Shown one piece after another: positions 33,758 to 49,546 of a DNA stretch of 64,000 nucleotides; positions within the stretch are counted from its first letter, which is position 1, and every line of letters starts with the position of its first letter. The notes under the pieces were generated by a model. That model ran no database searches, was not told where the DNA came from, and saw nothing but the letters and a program-made list of their open reading frames with translations. Source of the stretch: Rubinisphaera margarita (GTDB lineage: Bacteria > Planctomycetota > Planctomycetia > Planctomycetales > Planctomycetaceae); NCBI RefSeq assembly GCF_022267515.1, contig NZ_JAKFGB010000015.1, positions 1-64,000 of the forward strand, given 5' to 3'. A program made the translations under genes and the position numbers.

Positions 33758-34069
33758 ATGAAATCAAAGCTACATGATCTAGCTGCGAGTGTAGAAGACG
33801 AGGAGTCATTCATTCTGTTCGTGAAAGCACTGGTCGAGGATCGTGAGATCGCAGTAAAAAAGGAATCGATTTCACCCTCTCCTGGCACCGGACCAGAAAC
33901 TGGTGGTTGGGAAAATGGGACCATCGAAGATTATTTAAAAGGCGCACTGGCTTGGGCAGAGGATTCTGAGTTTGGTCGCAGCATGGCATTCCCAGAGTTT
34001 GAAATGAAAGATGTTTCAGATTGGAAAAGATTCGCATCCTTCTTAATGGCTGGAAAGGTGCATGAGTGA
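33758..34069 (+). CDS. Cassette gene 5, DUF7660-like protein
   Basis: A 103-aa acidic protein starting MKSKLHDLAASVEDEESFIL and containing FVKALVEDREIAV, then GGWENGTIEDYLKGALAWAE, and a C-terminal DWKRFASFLMAGKVHE. This matches my recollection of DUF7660 proteins (short, with the W-E-N-x-T-I-E-D-(Y/F)-L core), common among scattered accessory and immunity-type genes. ATG 33758 directly follows attC-like site C. No site follows on the right; a transposase remnant begins 13 bp later and probably truncated the array. Confidence 0.6.
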   Translation: MKSKLHDLAASVEDEESFILFVKALVEDREIAVKKESISPSPGTGPETGGWENGTIEDYLKGALAWAEDSEFGRSMAFPEFEMKDVSDWKRFASFLMAGKVHE

Positions 34070-34081
34070 AATGCCTTATAA

Positions 34082-34225
34082 TACAAACTTCGTTACCAGG
34101 TCGAACGCTGCTTCGCCTGGATGACACACTTCCGCCGCCTTAACGTTCGCTGGGAGTACCACTGGCACCTCTTCGAAGGCTTCTGGCAACTCGCCTGCAT
34201 GTTCACTATCCTCAAGCGGTTATGA
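34082..34225 (+). pseudogene. IS5-family transposase, C-terminal remnant
   Basis: A 47-codon frame from an in-frame stop to TGA encodes YKLRYQVERCFAWMTHFRRL, then NVRWEYHWHLFEGFWQLACM and ending FTILKRL. This is the C-terminal Y-(2)-R-(3)-E-(6)-K region and tail of IS5/IS4-type DDE transposases, with the final glutamate in VERCFAW. It has no start codon or upstream domain. Confidence 0.7.
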
Positions 34226-34233
34226 AACTGGTT

Positions 34234-34497
34234 CTAGCGTTTCTTCACCTTTCGTGTGGGGTTCGGCTTGATACAGACTTTCGCTCTGAGCTGCTTGCCC
34301 CGTTGACGAATCGCATCCGAATCATAGGCCGCATGCGCCACATTCATCGCCACTTTGCCACGTTCAAATGTGCTCCGCAGGAACTCCCCTTGGGCAGCAT
34401 CGCCCCGTTGACCAGCGGGGAGGATCAATCGACCGCTTTGACCCGTCACCGCGTGAATCTTTGTCGTCAAATCACCTCGGCTCCGGCAGGGAAGCTC
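34234..34497 (-). pseudogene. IS5-family transposase, central remnant, inverted
   Basis: On the minus strand the frame reads CRSRGDLTTKIHAVTGQSGR, then LILPAGQRGDAAQGE and a helical stretch ending HAAYDSDAIRQRGKQ. This is the middle of an IS5-group transposase (G-(G/D)-L-T-T-K-I-H-A at the first catalytic region, A-Y-D-S-D-A at the second). It points away from the C-terminal remnant only 9 bp to its left, so an inversion or two separate insertions occurred. Confidence 0.7.
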
Positions 34498-34503
34498 CTT
34501 TGA

Positions 34504-34562
34504 CAGTGCGTGCTGAGTTTATCGAGTGGAGCAGGGGACCGGGATCGGGGTTCCCGCCAGGC
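34504..34562. repeat. Dispersed repeat C, copy 2
   Basis: Matches 30966-31022 in the same orientation over about 58 bp (shared core GAGTGGAGCAGGGGAC). It forms the right boundary of the accessory island. Confidence 0.6.
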
Positions 34563-34578
34563 CGTAGCGAAACAGGTA

Positions 34579-34724
34579 CGAAAGATCCTTTCGGGGCGGG
34601 GCCGCTGTGAGGAGAGGGGATTTGACTCTTGAGTTGCGTACGCTCGCAAGCACGTCGAGTTGAAAATCTTCCGGACCGTTCAACGACGGTCCGTCTGCAT
34701 CTTCCCACGGCTGCACCGCCCTGC
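34579..34724 (-). repeat. Dispersed repeat D, copy 1 (inverted)
   Basis: About 145 bp whose two ends match the ends of 45161-45302 read on the other strand: GGGCGGTGCAGCCGTGGGA at one end and GCCCCGAAAGGATCTTTCG at the other. The middle is diverged. The terminal GGGCGG...CCGCCC arms make it a MITE-like palindromic element. The rest of 34725-34849 shows nothing coding. Confidence 0.6.
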
Positions 34725-34849
34725 TAGCCGAGCGATCTGGCCCACCCGCTGAGAGAGTGTCTGTTGCCGAGCAACCCACGACCCTCCACCCCAGTGGCCC
34801 CGGAATCTCCCAAGGCCCTGCCGCCCAGCGCCTAAAACCCGGCACCTAT

Positions 34850-38407
<3,558 letters not shown>

Positions 38408-38786
38408 GACGTTCCGATCCTCAGAGGACTCCAGCTCGACGAACGAATCCTGTTCGTGCGGCGTCCATCTGGTCTATGCGTGCAAAGAGATATGAGGCAG
38501 AATAAGAGCGGATGCCAAACTGACAGCGGCTCACCCTGATTTTCGAGGCATTACGTCCTCAGGCAAACATCGCGCCGGACCGCCTGCGAAAAACAGCATG
38601 CGCCTCGTTCTGTGCCCTAAGTAATCACAATGCAAAATGTTATTGCGATTGTAAAATGGGGTCAATGGCGGGTTGCGTGGAAAAGAACACCGACTTTTCG
38701 TGCCCTTGGCAGATGGGAAGGGCCGGCCCGCCCCGGAACGTCCGAAAGGCGTGCCCCGCAAGCTAACGACGTCGTAAGAGGTTATT
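38408..38786. other. Divergent intergenic region upstream of secA
   Basis: 379 bp between secA and the metallopeptidase gene, holding the promoters of both. AT-rich around 38625-38665, which fits promoter DNA. The open frames here read antisense and lack any protein character. No repeat seen. Confidence 0.4.
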
Positions 38787-40355
38787 GTGAAGACAGTTAT
38801 GCGAACCCTGCCTTTGTCCGCGCCCCGGGCCTTCTTTCTCGCTCTCTTCGCCGTTCTGCTGTCCGCGAGCTGGTCCCTGCCCAATCCTCTTTTTGCACAA
38901 ACTCAGCACCTGCTGGAGAAAGCGTACGCGGATTATCAGCAGGAAACGGCGGAATTCGTGGAGAAACTGGAGGGCCTTCAGCACCAGGCCGCCCGTCTGG
39001 GAGACCGCGAGCTGGAGCAGAAGATCAGTGATCGACTGGAAATTCTGGCCAGCGACAGCGAGGCCATGAAGCCGCTCCCCCGCAAACTGCAGCCGGCCAT
39101 TCCGTACGACATGCCGGCGGAACTTCGATCGGCGCATGTACAGTTTCGACAAGCCTGTCAGGACTACGCCGGCCAGCTCTACCTGCTCGCGCGCCGCAGT
39201 CAGCGACTGGCGCCGACCTTCGCGTTTGAGCTGATCAATCTCCTGCTGCAGTTCGATCCCGATCACGGCCAGGCCAGGCCCATGCGTGGCTACGTTCGCC
39301 AGGGGGACGAATGGATGACCGCCTTCGAGCGGGACAAACTTCGCAGTCGGGAAATCGATCACCCCCGCTTCGGCTGGATCCGCGAAGACGATCAGGCCCG
39401 ATATGAAGCCGGCGAGCGACCGTATCACAACACATGGATCTCAGCGGAGAAAGAACAACTGCTGCGGCAGAACTTCACGCAGGGCTGGGATATCGAAACT
39501 GAACACTTTCAGATCAGAACCAACGTCGGGCTGGAGGAAGGGGTCGAACTCGGCCGCAAACTCGAAACGTTCTACGACTATTTCATCAGCACGTTCGCTC
39601 CGTTCTACAATTCGCCGGAACAGATTCGACAGCTGTTCGATTCGACCACCGGTCGGACCAAGAGCCGCAGCCAGCGGTACGAAGTCCACTTTCTTCGCAG
39701 CAAACAGGAATACGTCGATCGACTCATCCGTCGCATTCCCCAGATCGCGATGACGAACGGACTGTATCAGCTCGAAGACCGAGTTTCGTATTTCTACCAC
39801 GACCCGGAAGCCAACAACGACGCCACGATTTTCCACGAAGCGACGCATCAGCTGATGTATGAAAGCCACCTCGCCCAACGGGAGGTCGGCCGGGGCGGAC
39901 ACTTCTGGATCGTCGAGGGGATCGCCTGTTACATGGAGTCGTTTCAGGTCACCGAGACTCCGGACGGGTTTGATTACTCGGTCGGCGACCCCCGGTTCAT
40001 TCGCTTCTACTGGGCTCGCCATCGACTGCTGGAGGAAGACTACTATGTTCCGCTGCAGGTCTTTTCTCAGCTCGGAATGATTCCCTATCAGCAGGGCGAT
40101 CAGAAAACCCTTCAACAGCGATACAGTCAGGCGTCCGGACTCGCCCACTTCTTTATGCACTACCAGAACGGCGTCTACCGCACGGCCCTGATGCAGCATC
40201 TGGCGCAGATTTATCACTCGAATCCGTCGATTCAGAGGAACGTCCACGGGCTCGACAAACTGACGGGAGTCTCCTACGGCACCCTCGATCGTCAGTACCG
40301 CGAGTACATCCAGGATCAGCAGACCATGGTCGGCGACCAGGTCCCGATTCAGTAG
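38787..40355 (+). CDS. Secreted DUF1570-type gluzincin metallopeptidase
   Basis: A 522-aa exported protein. Signal peptide at residues 1-38 (AFFLALFAVLLSASWSL, cleavage near LFAQ). Residues about 40-110 are helical. The catalytic part has HEATH at about 351-355 in ATIFHEATHQLMYES, with the third metal ligand glutamate in WIVEGIACYMES about 25 residues on, the H-E-x-x-H...E order of gluzincins and of DUF1570 proteins common in planctomycetes. The C-terminal helices end at TLDRQYREYI. GTG 38787 was chosen because AGAGG lies 5 nt upstream; an ATG four codons later is the alternative. Extracytoplasmic protein turnover is likely; the substrate is unknown. Confidence 0.8.
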   Translation: MKTVMRTLPLSAPRAFFLALFAVLLSASWSLPNPLFAQTQHLLEKAYADYQQETAEFVEKLEGLQHQAARLGDRELEQKISDRLEILASDSEAMKPLPRKLQPAIPYDMPAELRSAHVQFRQACQDYAGQLYLLARRSQRLAPTFAFELINLLLQFDPDHGQARPMRGYVRQGDEWMTAFERDKLRSREIDHPRFGWIREDDQARYEAGERPYHNTWISAEKEQLLRQNFTQGWDIETEHFQIRTNVGLEEGVELGRKLETFYDYFISTFAPFYNSPEQIRQLFDSTTGRTKSRSQRYEVHFLRSKQEYVDRLIRRIPQIAMTNGLYQLEDRVSYFYHDPEANNDATIFHEATHQLMYESHLAQREVGRGGHFWIVEGIACYMESFQVTETPDGFDYSVGDPRFIRFYWARHRLLEEDYYVPLQVFSQLGMIPYQQGDQKTLQQRYSQASGLAHFFMHYQNGVYRTALMQHLAQIYHSNPSIQRNVHGLDKLTGVSYGTLDRQYREYIQDQQTMVGDQVPIQ

Positions 40356-40396
40356 CGAGACAACATCCCCAGGCGCGTTCTCACCCGAAGCCCTCT

Positions 40397-42379
40397 TCAG
40401 ACCGGCTTCTCTTCCTCGATGACGACAACGCTCCGCAATCGGCCGCTGCCTTGAGGCGGAGGCATGATGCGGAGTGAGACCGGGTACCAGACTTCCCGGG
40501 GCAGCCGTTTTTCACGCAGTTCGGGCAGACAGGGAACTTTGAGGATCTGCCCAATCTTGAGATACGCCTTGGCATCGATCGGGTTGAGGAAGATCCGTTT
40601 ATTGTTGACGTAGCGGGCGATCGCTTCAGCGAGTTCGTGGTTGAGTCCCTGCCAGATATGGATGTTGGTGTCCGACTCCAAAGCGATCGCGCTCTGGCCG
40701 GTGACCGGCATATGCTTCTGAAACTCTTCGAGCAGTTTGGGGAACAGAATATTGTCGACCGCGCGGACGTACTCGAGCACCGCGCGGGAAAGATCTCCCG
40801 CCTTCAATGGAGCCATCCAGGGATCCGGGAAGTCATAATCTTCGTGCGTCAGTTCCCCCTTGCGGTGTTCGTCTTCGATCATCCGGAAGACTCGGCTGTC
40901 TGGAGTCGCTGGCCGACAACGTTCGCGAGCCCACTCGCGCAAATTGAAGATTTTCTCTTCCATGGTGATCGACAACGGCACGATCGCGTCGGCTGCGTCG
41001 AGAATATCTTTCTGAGTCGGCAATCGATCGCGGGTGAAGGCTTCGATGACCGCCGAATTGATGATCTGTTCGATCTCGGCTCCCGAGTAGCCTTCCGTTT
41101 TGTCGGAGATTTCCTCGAGGTTGTACTGCTCCGGATTGCAGCCCCGTTTGGCGAGGTGAATCCGGTAGATGTGATTCCGTTCGTGGAAGTTCGGCAGATC
41201 AATAAAAAACAGCTCATCGAAACGGCCACGCCGCAGCAGTTCCGGCGGCAGGCTCTCAATATTGTTCGCGGTCGCCACCACGAAGATCGGCGACTTGTGT
41301 TCCTGCATCCAGGTGAGGAACAGACCGAACATTCGCGAGACCGCGGCGTCGCCCTGTTCGTCGCCGCCGCCATCGAGACCGGAAAAGCCTTTGTCCAATT
41401 CCTCGATCCAGAGCACAGCCGGTGCGATCGAATCCATCATGCGGAGGACTTCCCGCAGATTCTGTTCGGAGGTGCCGCGTTCGCTCTGCAGCAGATTTCC
41501 GAAATCGAGCCGAATGAGAGGGAAACTGAGCTGACGCGCGATCACGCGAGCCGAAAGACTCTTCCCGCAACCCTGCACGCCGAGCAGCAGCACACCCTTC
41601 GGCTGGCCGACCTGTTTCTTCTGCGCTTCCGGACTGAAGGCCCGGGACCGGCGGGTGATCCAGTCCTTCAGCCCATCGAGGCCTCCGATGTCGTCGGCGG
41701 TTTCATCGAGGTCGTGAAACTCAAGCAGATCCGATCCCTGCAACAACTGCTTCTTTTCAGAGACGAGCTGCGTCATCACCTCTTCCCCCAGATCATTCCG
41801 TCCGGCGACAACCCGGTTGAAGGCCCGCCGGGCCTGAGCCAGCGACAGGCCAATCACGGCTTTGACCATTCGCTCTTTGAATTCCGGCGAAACGTCGAGC
41901 GACGGAGCACGTTCTTTCAGCGACTGTTCCAGACAGCCGGCGGTTTCCTCGAAGTCGGGCAGCGGCAGCCGGAGCAGGGTGGTTGCTTTCCGTAGACTGG
42001 TCGGCAGATCGAACTCCGGTCCCAGAGCCAGCACGGCTGCGGCGACGGTCTTCTGGGCCTGATCGAGCAGCAGCCGAATGCAGGTCGGATCATCCAGGAA
42101 GTAGGACAGGTCCTTGGCGATCACCAGTGCGTTCTCCGGCAGAGCGGCCAGCTGACTGAGAAATGCGACCGGTTGCCGGGACTCGGGCTGCTTCACGCCA
42201 TCTGCGGAGATCAACCCCGTGCTCAGTGACCAGACGTAAAGAGGGCGATCATTCTCTTCGGCGAATGTCTGCAGCACATCGAGCCAGCGGGGTTCGTCAT
42301 CGGTCTGGAGAAACATCAGCGTTTCTCCCGCCTGCAAACGATCTTCGATATCCGACAGCGTATTCTTCAGCAGTGACAT
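40397..42379 (-). CDS. Ycf46-like AAA+ ATPase with C-terminal extension
   Basis: A 660-aa AAA+ protein of the Ycf46/FtsH-like classic clade. Residues 1-220 form an N-terminal alpha/beta domain (VIAKDLSYFLDDPTCIRLLL) as in Ycf46. The AAA module at about 225-490 has Walker A GVQGCGKSLSAR, Walker B VLWIEELDKGFSG, sensor 1 VVATANNIESLPPELLRRGR with arginine finger, and GYSGAEIEQIINSAV for sensor 2. The last 170 residues form an extension not found in cyanobacterial Ycf46. No protease motif, so it remodels something rather than degrading it. ATG 42379 was chosen over 42448 because the conserved N-terminus starts there; the Shine-Dalgarno is weak. Confidence 0.8.
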   Translation of the reverse strand: MSLLKNTLSDIEDRLQAGETLMFLQTDDEPRWLDVLQTFAEENDRPLYVWSLSTGLISADGVKQPESRQPVAFLSQLAALPENALVIAKDLSYFLDDPTCIRLLLDQAQKTVAAAVLALGPEFDLPTSLRKATTLLRLPLPDFEETAGCLEQSLKERAPSLDVSPEFKERMVKAVIGLSLAQARRAFNRVVAGRNDLGEEVMTQLVSEKKQLLQGSDLLEFHDLDETADDIGGLDGLKDWITRRSRAFSPEAQKKQVGQPKGVLLLGVQGCGKSLSARVIARQLSFPLIRLDFGNLLQSERGTSEQNLREVLRMMDSIAPAVLWIEELDKGFSGLDGGGDEQGDAAVSRMFGLFLTWMQEHKSPIFVVATANNIESLPPELLRRGRFDELFFIDLPNFHERNHIYRIHLAKRGCNPEQYNLEEISDKTEGYSGAEIEQIINSAVIEAFTRDRLPTQKDILDAADAIVPLSITMEEKIFNLREWARERCRPATPDSRVFRMIEDEHRKGELTHEDYDFPDPWMAPLKAGDLSRAVLEYVRAVDNILFPKLLEEFQKHMPVTGQSAIALESDTNIHIWQGLNHELAEAIARYVNNKRIFLNPIDAKAYLKIGQILKVPCLPELREKRLPREVWYPVSLRIMPPPQGSGRLRSVVVIEEEKPV

Positions 42380-42528
42380 CGCGATGAAACCTGGCAGCGT
42401 CCGCAGAACCACGGACAGGAGATTGGATGGCCCGGTCTGCCCGTTCACGAACAGCCGCTTCTGATGATAACGGAGCCGAAGGGGAGATTCATCGCGAGAG
42501 AAGGAAGAAACGACATGGACCGAGAGAA

Positions 42529-42668
42529 GGATGGCTCAGACGCGTGCGTCTGAGTGGCAGAGCCACAAGAGGTGGCTGACCGGGGTTCTCTGGCTTGATG
42601 GAGAGGAGGATCGGTTCTCACTCGCTTCCTGTGACTTCGTCACCCAGACGTGCACGTCTGGGCCATCC
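42529..42668. repeat. Dispersed repeat F, copy 1
   Basis: 140 bp repeated at 42818-42957 with about 90 percent identity. It begins with palindrome CTCAGACGCGTGCGTCTGAG and ends with GTGACTTCGTCAC followed by palindrome CCCAGACGTGCACGTCTGGG. Both ends can form strong hairpins. No coding frame is shared. Confidence 0.75.
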
Positions 42669-42817
42669 GTCAGGGGTGAGGCAGCAGGCTTGTTCAGATC
42701 GACGCCGAAGACAAGCCTCTTGTTGCATTGCAATGTCGAGCCACTCACGGTGAGCATTCAACACAGACATGAATCTCTGTGCCATCACGTCGCGCGAAAC
42801 ACTGATCGTGGAGTGAA

Positions 42818-42957
42818 GGATGGCTCAGACGCGTGCGTCTGAGTGGCGGAGCCACAAGAGGTCGCTGACCGGGGTTCTCTGACTTGATGGGGAGGGGAGC
42901 GGTTATCACCCGCTTCCTGTGACTTCGTCACCCAGACGTGCACGTCTGGGCCATTCC
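42818..42957. repeat. Dispersed repeat F, copy 2
   Basis: Direct copy of 42529-42668, separated by about 150 bp of unrelated sequence in which nothing was recognised. Together they fill most of the 587 bp between the AAA ATPase and the spoVR cluster. Ends immediately before the stop of the next gene, so it may also act as a terminator. Confidence 0.75.
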
Positions 42958-42966
42958 GGGGCGCGG

Positions 42967-43467
42967 TCAGGGGGTACCCGGGCTGGTGGCGATGAGGTCG
43001 TTGACGAGTTTCACGAGGACTTCGTGCGTCAGCTGCATGGCGACCTGGCTCCGGCCGGGGGTGCCTTTGACGGCCTGGAAGCGATTGAGCGTGACCGTGC
43101 TGCTGCCGGTCGCCTGGAGGATCAACTCGTAATAGACCGTTCCATCGGGAAGCTGTGTCGGCTGGGCGGAGCGGATGACGGCTGAAGAACTGACACTGTC
43201 GAACTCGAGCGGCGCGACCTGTTCGAGCAGATACGTGATGCGCGTCGAGATCGCTTCGGCCCATTTTTTGATGTCGTCGAACGAGCAGTTCTGCAGCCTG
43301 GCGAGCTGCAGTTGGAGTTCGAGCAGGGCGCAGCTCATCGAATCGAGTGCCTGCAGTTCGAGATCGAGTTGATCGGATCCCGAGGTCATGCTGAGAGAGC
43401 AGTGTCCCTGAGGACCGGCCGCAGCCGTGCTCTTCAGCTTCAGTTCAAGTTGACTGGTCAGACTCAT
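42967..43467 (-). CDS. Small conserved protein of the prkA cluster
   Basis: A 166-aa soluble protein starting MSLTSQLELKLKSTAAAGPQ. The middle is helical (LDLELQALDSMSCALLELQL then KKWAEAISTRITYLLEQVAP). The second half alternates strands (VYYELILQATGSSTVTLNRF) and ends with a helix (AMQLTHEVLVKLVNDLIA). No family recognised. GAGG lies 8 nt before ATG 43467. It begins 51 bp after spoVR on the same strand and is probably the last gene of the prkA-yeaH-spoVR operon, which suggests an accessory role in that pathway. Confidence 0.65.
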   Translation of the reverse strand: MSLTSQLELKLKSTAAAGPQGHCSLSMTSGSDQLDLELQALDSMSCALLELQLQLARLQNCSFDDIKKWAEAISTRITYLLEQVAPLEFDSVSSSAVIRSAQPTQLPDGTVYYELILQATGSSTVTLNRFQAVKGTPGRSQVAMQLTHEVLVKLVNDLIATSPGTP

Positions 43468-43518
43468 GGTCATCACCTCAATGGAACCTCGTCTCGATGG
43501 AGATCGGAGCCGAAGCGG

Positions 43519-45042
<1,524 letters not shown>

Positions 45043-45160
45043 TCTTCATTGCCTTCTGCAACAGAGGCATCGAGTCATCGGATGACACAGACAGGAATGC
45101 CTGCGTCACCCCGCCGGACCAAGGAGTTCCCCAAGGGTGGCCGTGATCGCTGTGCTATCA

Positions 45161-45302
45161 GGGCGGCGCAGCCGTGGGAGGATGCCGTTGGACGTCCGTT
45201 CTTCTTTCATGTTCGTTGTAAATTCGCAGCGGGCTTCAAGACCCGTTTCATCAAATCCCGTTCTCCGACTGCTGCGCCGCCCCGAAAAAATCTTTCGGGG
45301 CC
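45161..45302 (+). repeat. Dispersed repeat D, copy 2
   Basis: About 142 bp with terminal inverted arms GGGCGGCGCAGC and GCTGCGCCGCCC plus GAAAAAATCTTTC. Its ends match 34579-34724 in inverted orientation. It is inserted between yeaH and spoVR and its hairpin could affect transcription through the cluster. Confidence 0.65.
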
Positions 45303-45327
45303 ACCCCTCGTGGTTCACGTTATTGGG

Positions 45328-46431
45328 TTACTTGCCGGTCCCGAGGAAATCTTTGATGCAGCCGTAGATGCCGTTCTTGTCTTCGATGAGCGAGGTCGTC
45401 ACGTTGTCGAAAATCTCGGCAATGTGGCGGACTTCGCGGAGGTATTCCCCGGAGCCGTACGGGCTTTCGACCTGTCCGTAACAGAACAGATTGCTGACGG
45501 GGAGAATGTGATTCTTCAGGATCGACAGGCAGGCGTTGTTGTCATCGCCCCAGTTGTCGCCGTCGGAGAACTGGAAGACGTAGATGTTCCAGTCGGCGAC
45601 CGGGTACCGTGATTCGATGATGTGGCTGATCTTCTCATAAGCCGACGAGATCCGTGTGCCGCCACTTTCGCGAATGCGAAAGAACGTATCCTCATCGACT
45701 TCATGAGCAGCCGCGTCGTGAACGACGTAACGCTTCTGCAGACCGCGATACTGCGACGACAGCCAGGTATCGATCCAGAAGGCCGCCGTGCGGACGATCT
45801 CTTTCTGCTCGTCGCCCATCGAGCCGGACACGTCCATCACATAGATGATGACCGCGTTCGCCCGTGGCTCGCTGACGGTCGTCCAGCTCTTGTAAACAGT
45901 GTCATCACGTGTCGGGATGACGATCGGGCGATCGGGATTGTACTGTCCGGTCGCGATCTGTCGTTTCAGGGCCTGCTTGTAGGTGCGCTTGAAGTGACGC
46001 AGGGAATCGGGACCGACCTGGGAAACCGAGTTGTATCGGTCTTTCACGGCATCCAGCGTTTCTGCGCCCTTGGGCACAATATTGGGAAGCTCGAGCTCTT
46101 CACCGAGCATCATGGCGAGTTCTTCGAGAGAGACTTCGACTTCCCGAACGTGACGTCCCGGCTCGCTGCCGGCTTCCCCTGTTCCCGGTTCCGGTTCGCC
46201 GGGTCCGAGTGACTGTCCGACTTCGCCTTCCCCCTGGCCGGCTCCGCCGGAGCCTTTTTTACCATGCCGGAAGTGAGGGATATCGATATTCGGCACCGGA
46301 ATGCTGACGACCTCACGCCCTTTGCGGCCGAGCATTTCGCCGTGGGTGACGTACTTCCGGAGATTGCCACGGACCTTCCCCTTGACGATGTGCTTGAATC
46401 GCTGCAGATCCCGGTCAATGTTCTGGGTCAT
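45328..46431 (-). CDS. yeaH: YeaH/YhbH family protein (DUF444)
   Basis: A 367-aa DUF444 protein. A basic N-terminus (IDRDLQRFKHIVKGKVRGNL) and Gly/Glu/Pro-rich linker precede a von Willebrand A-like domain with the metal site VMDVSGSMG at about 202-210 and a second acidic strand VFQFSDGDNWGDDNNA. This is the partner of the PrkA kinase in the conserved trio; YeaG and YeaH act together in E. coli under nutrient stress. It lies downstream of prkA on the same strand, though a 311-bp gap with a palindromic insertion separates them. Confidence 0.92.
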   Translation of the reverse strand: MTQNIDRDLQRFKHIVKGKVRGNLRKYVTHGEMLGRKGREVVSIPVPNIDIPHFRHGKKGSGGAGQGEGEVGQSLGPGEPEPGTGEAGSEPGRHVREVEVSLEELAMMLGEELELPNIVPKGAETLDAVKDRYNSVSQVGPDSLRHFKRTYKQALKRQIATGQYNPDRPIVIPTRDDTVYKSWTTVSEPRANAVIIYVMDVSGSMGDEQKEIVRTAAFWIDTWLSSQYRGLQKRYVVHDAAAHEVDEDTFFRIRESGGTRISSAYEKISHIIESRYPVADWNIYVFQFSDGDNWGDDNNACLSILKNHILPVSNLFCYGQVESPYGSGEYLREVRHIAEIFDNVTTSLIEDKNGIYGCIKDFLGTGK

Positions 46432-46484
46432 GGTCCCGCCTTACTCGTTACGCATAGCCTTGATAGCCGCTCTCAATTGATCAA

Positions 46485-46717
46485 CGGGTGCCATGCCCAC
46501 GCTTGCGTGGGCATGCTGTCTTTGACGGACTTCGCCTCGACGCTCTGGAAACTCGGAGCAGGGGCGTCCCCTTCTTCTTGGCTCGCAGGCCGGAATAGCC
46601 GAAGGCGTGTCCCAGCGCTTTGGACGTTCGATGCCAGGGTACGGCGTTGCCTGTCCCAGCCTGTTTTCAGTTCTGCGTTTTTGAGCGCATGCCCACGCGA
46701 GCGTGGGCATGGCACCC
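46485..46717. repeat. MITE-like element between prkA and yeaH
   Basis: Two inverted copies of GGTGCCATGCCCACGC, each itself a hairpin (CATGCCCACGC-TT-GCGTGGGCATG at 46492-46515 and its relative at 46688-46711), bound about 230 bp with no coding potential. A third copy of the end palindrome is at 58999-59023. The element fills nearly all of the prkA-yeaH spacer and is probably a non-autonomous insertion. Confidence 0.65.
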
Positions 46718-46742
46718 GGTACTGGTGGAGTCGGTGGGACTC

Positions 46743-48788
<2,046 letters not shown>

Positions 48789-49546
48789 GGTTTTCCCCTT
48801 CCAGAAAGAGAACGCGTCGGCCGGAGCCGGCGCTACCCGCGCGTCGTGAGTGGCAATCGTCCCGTTGTCAGTTCAATAGACGCGTCTTTCAAATGAGTGC
48901 AGGAATCATCCCTGAGCGCAGCACTTTTTCGTTGTAAGTGGTCGACAGAGGACCGTTTCCCGCAGCCGTCCACGTGGATAACTCACCCGTCTCCGCCTCA
49001 GAAATTCTGAAAGCGCAGCATAAAAACCACGCGTTCAAACCCGTGTCATCAATGAACGAGTCTGGCGTGGTTGTTGGCGCGACCGTCCATGGTCTTAATC
49101 CAATTGTAAAATATGGAGATGTCGGGAACCGTTTGAAGCGTTCGCGGCCGTTGCCACTCTGCTTCGTTCCTGGAATGATGCGCCGGACCTTTGCGAACCG
49201 ACGATCATGACCTCGGGGTGCTGTAGTCATCTCACAGGCGAGTCGCTACTATTATCAATTCGACTCAAGGGAGAGGCAAGAGCAATCTTTTTAATCTCAT
49301 CGTCGCTAATTCCCGTCACGATCGAGCGAGCTGGTAAGTCCTCACGGTTCGGGTGATGTCGCGAAACGGAGCCGCGGGACGAACCGGATCCTTCCGAAAC
49401 GGTCCTTGCTCGTGCGGCCGCTCTCCTGTTTCGAAGCCCCTGAGTTTTCCGCAGGTGACATCTCGTTCACAGCCGTCCTATCGGTCGGAGCGACGTCCGC
49501 CCGCTGCAATCCGAGCCCCGATGAACACCGTATTTCAGGTACTCTG
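48789..49546. other. Long divergent intergenic region prkA/aroB
   Basis: 758 bp without a supported gene. It should hold the prkA promoter on the left and the aroB promoter on the right. Short open frames exist on both strands at 48889-49230 but show no domain, Shine-Dalgarno or codon bias. A small RNA cannot be excluded. Confidence 0.4.

Noticed and set aside
38531..38884. 117-aa minus-strand frame upstream of secA
   Set aside because: Overlaps the signal peptide region of the metallopeptidase and has no protein character.
42529..42957. Possible CRISPR or tandem gene duplication
   Set aside because: Only two copies 150 bp apart with palindromic ends and no coding frame.
48889..49230. 113-aa minus-strand frame and overlapping plus-strand 90-aa frame
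   Set aside because: No Shine-Dalgarno, domain or codon bias; each shadows the other.
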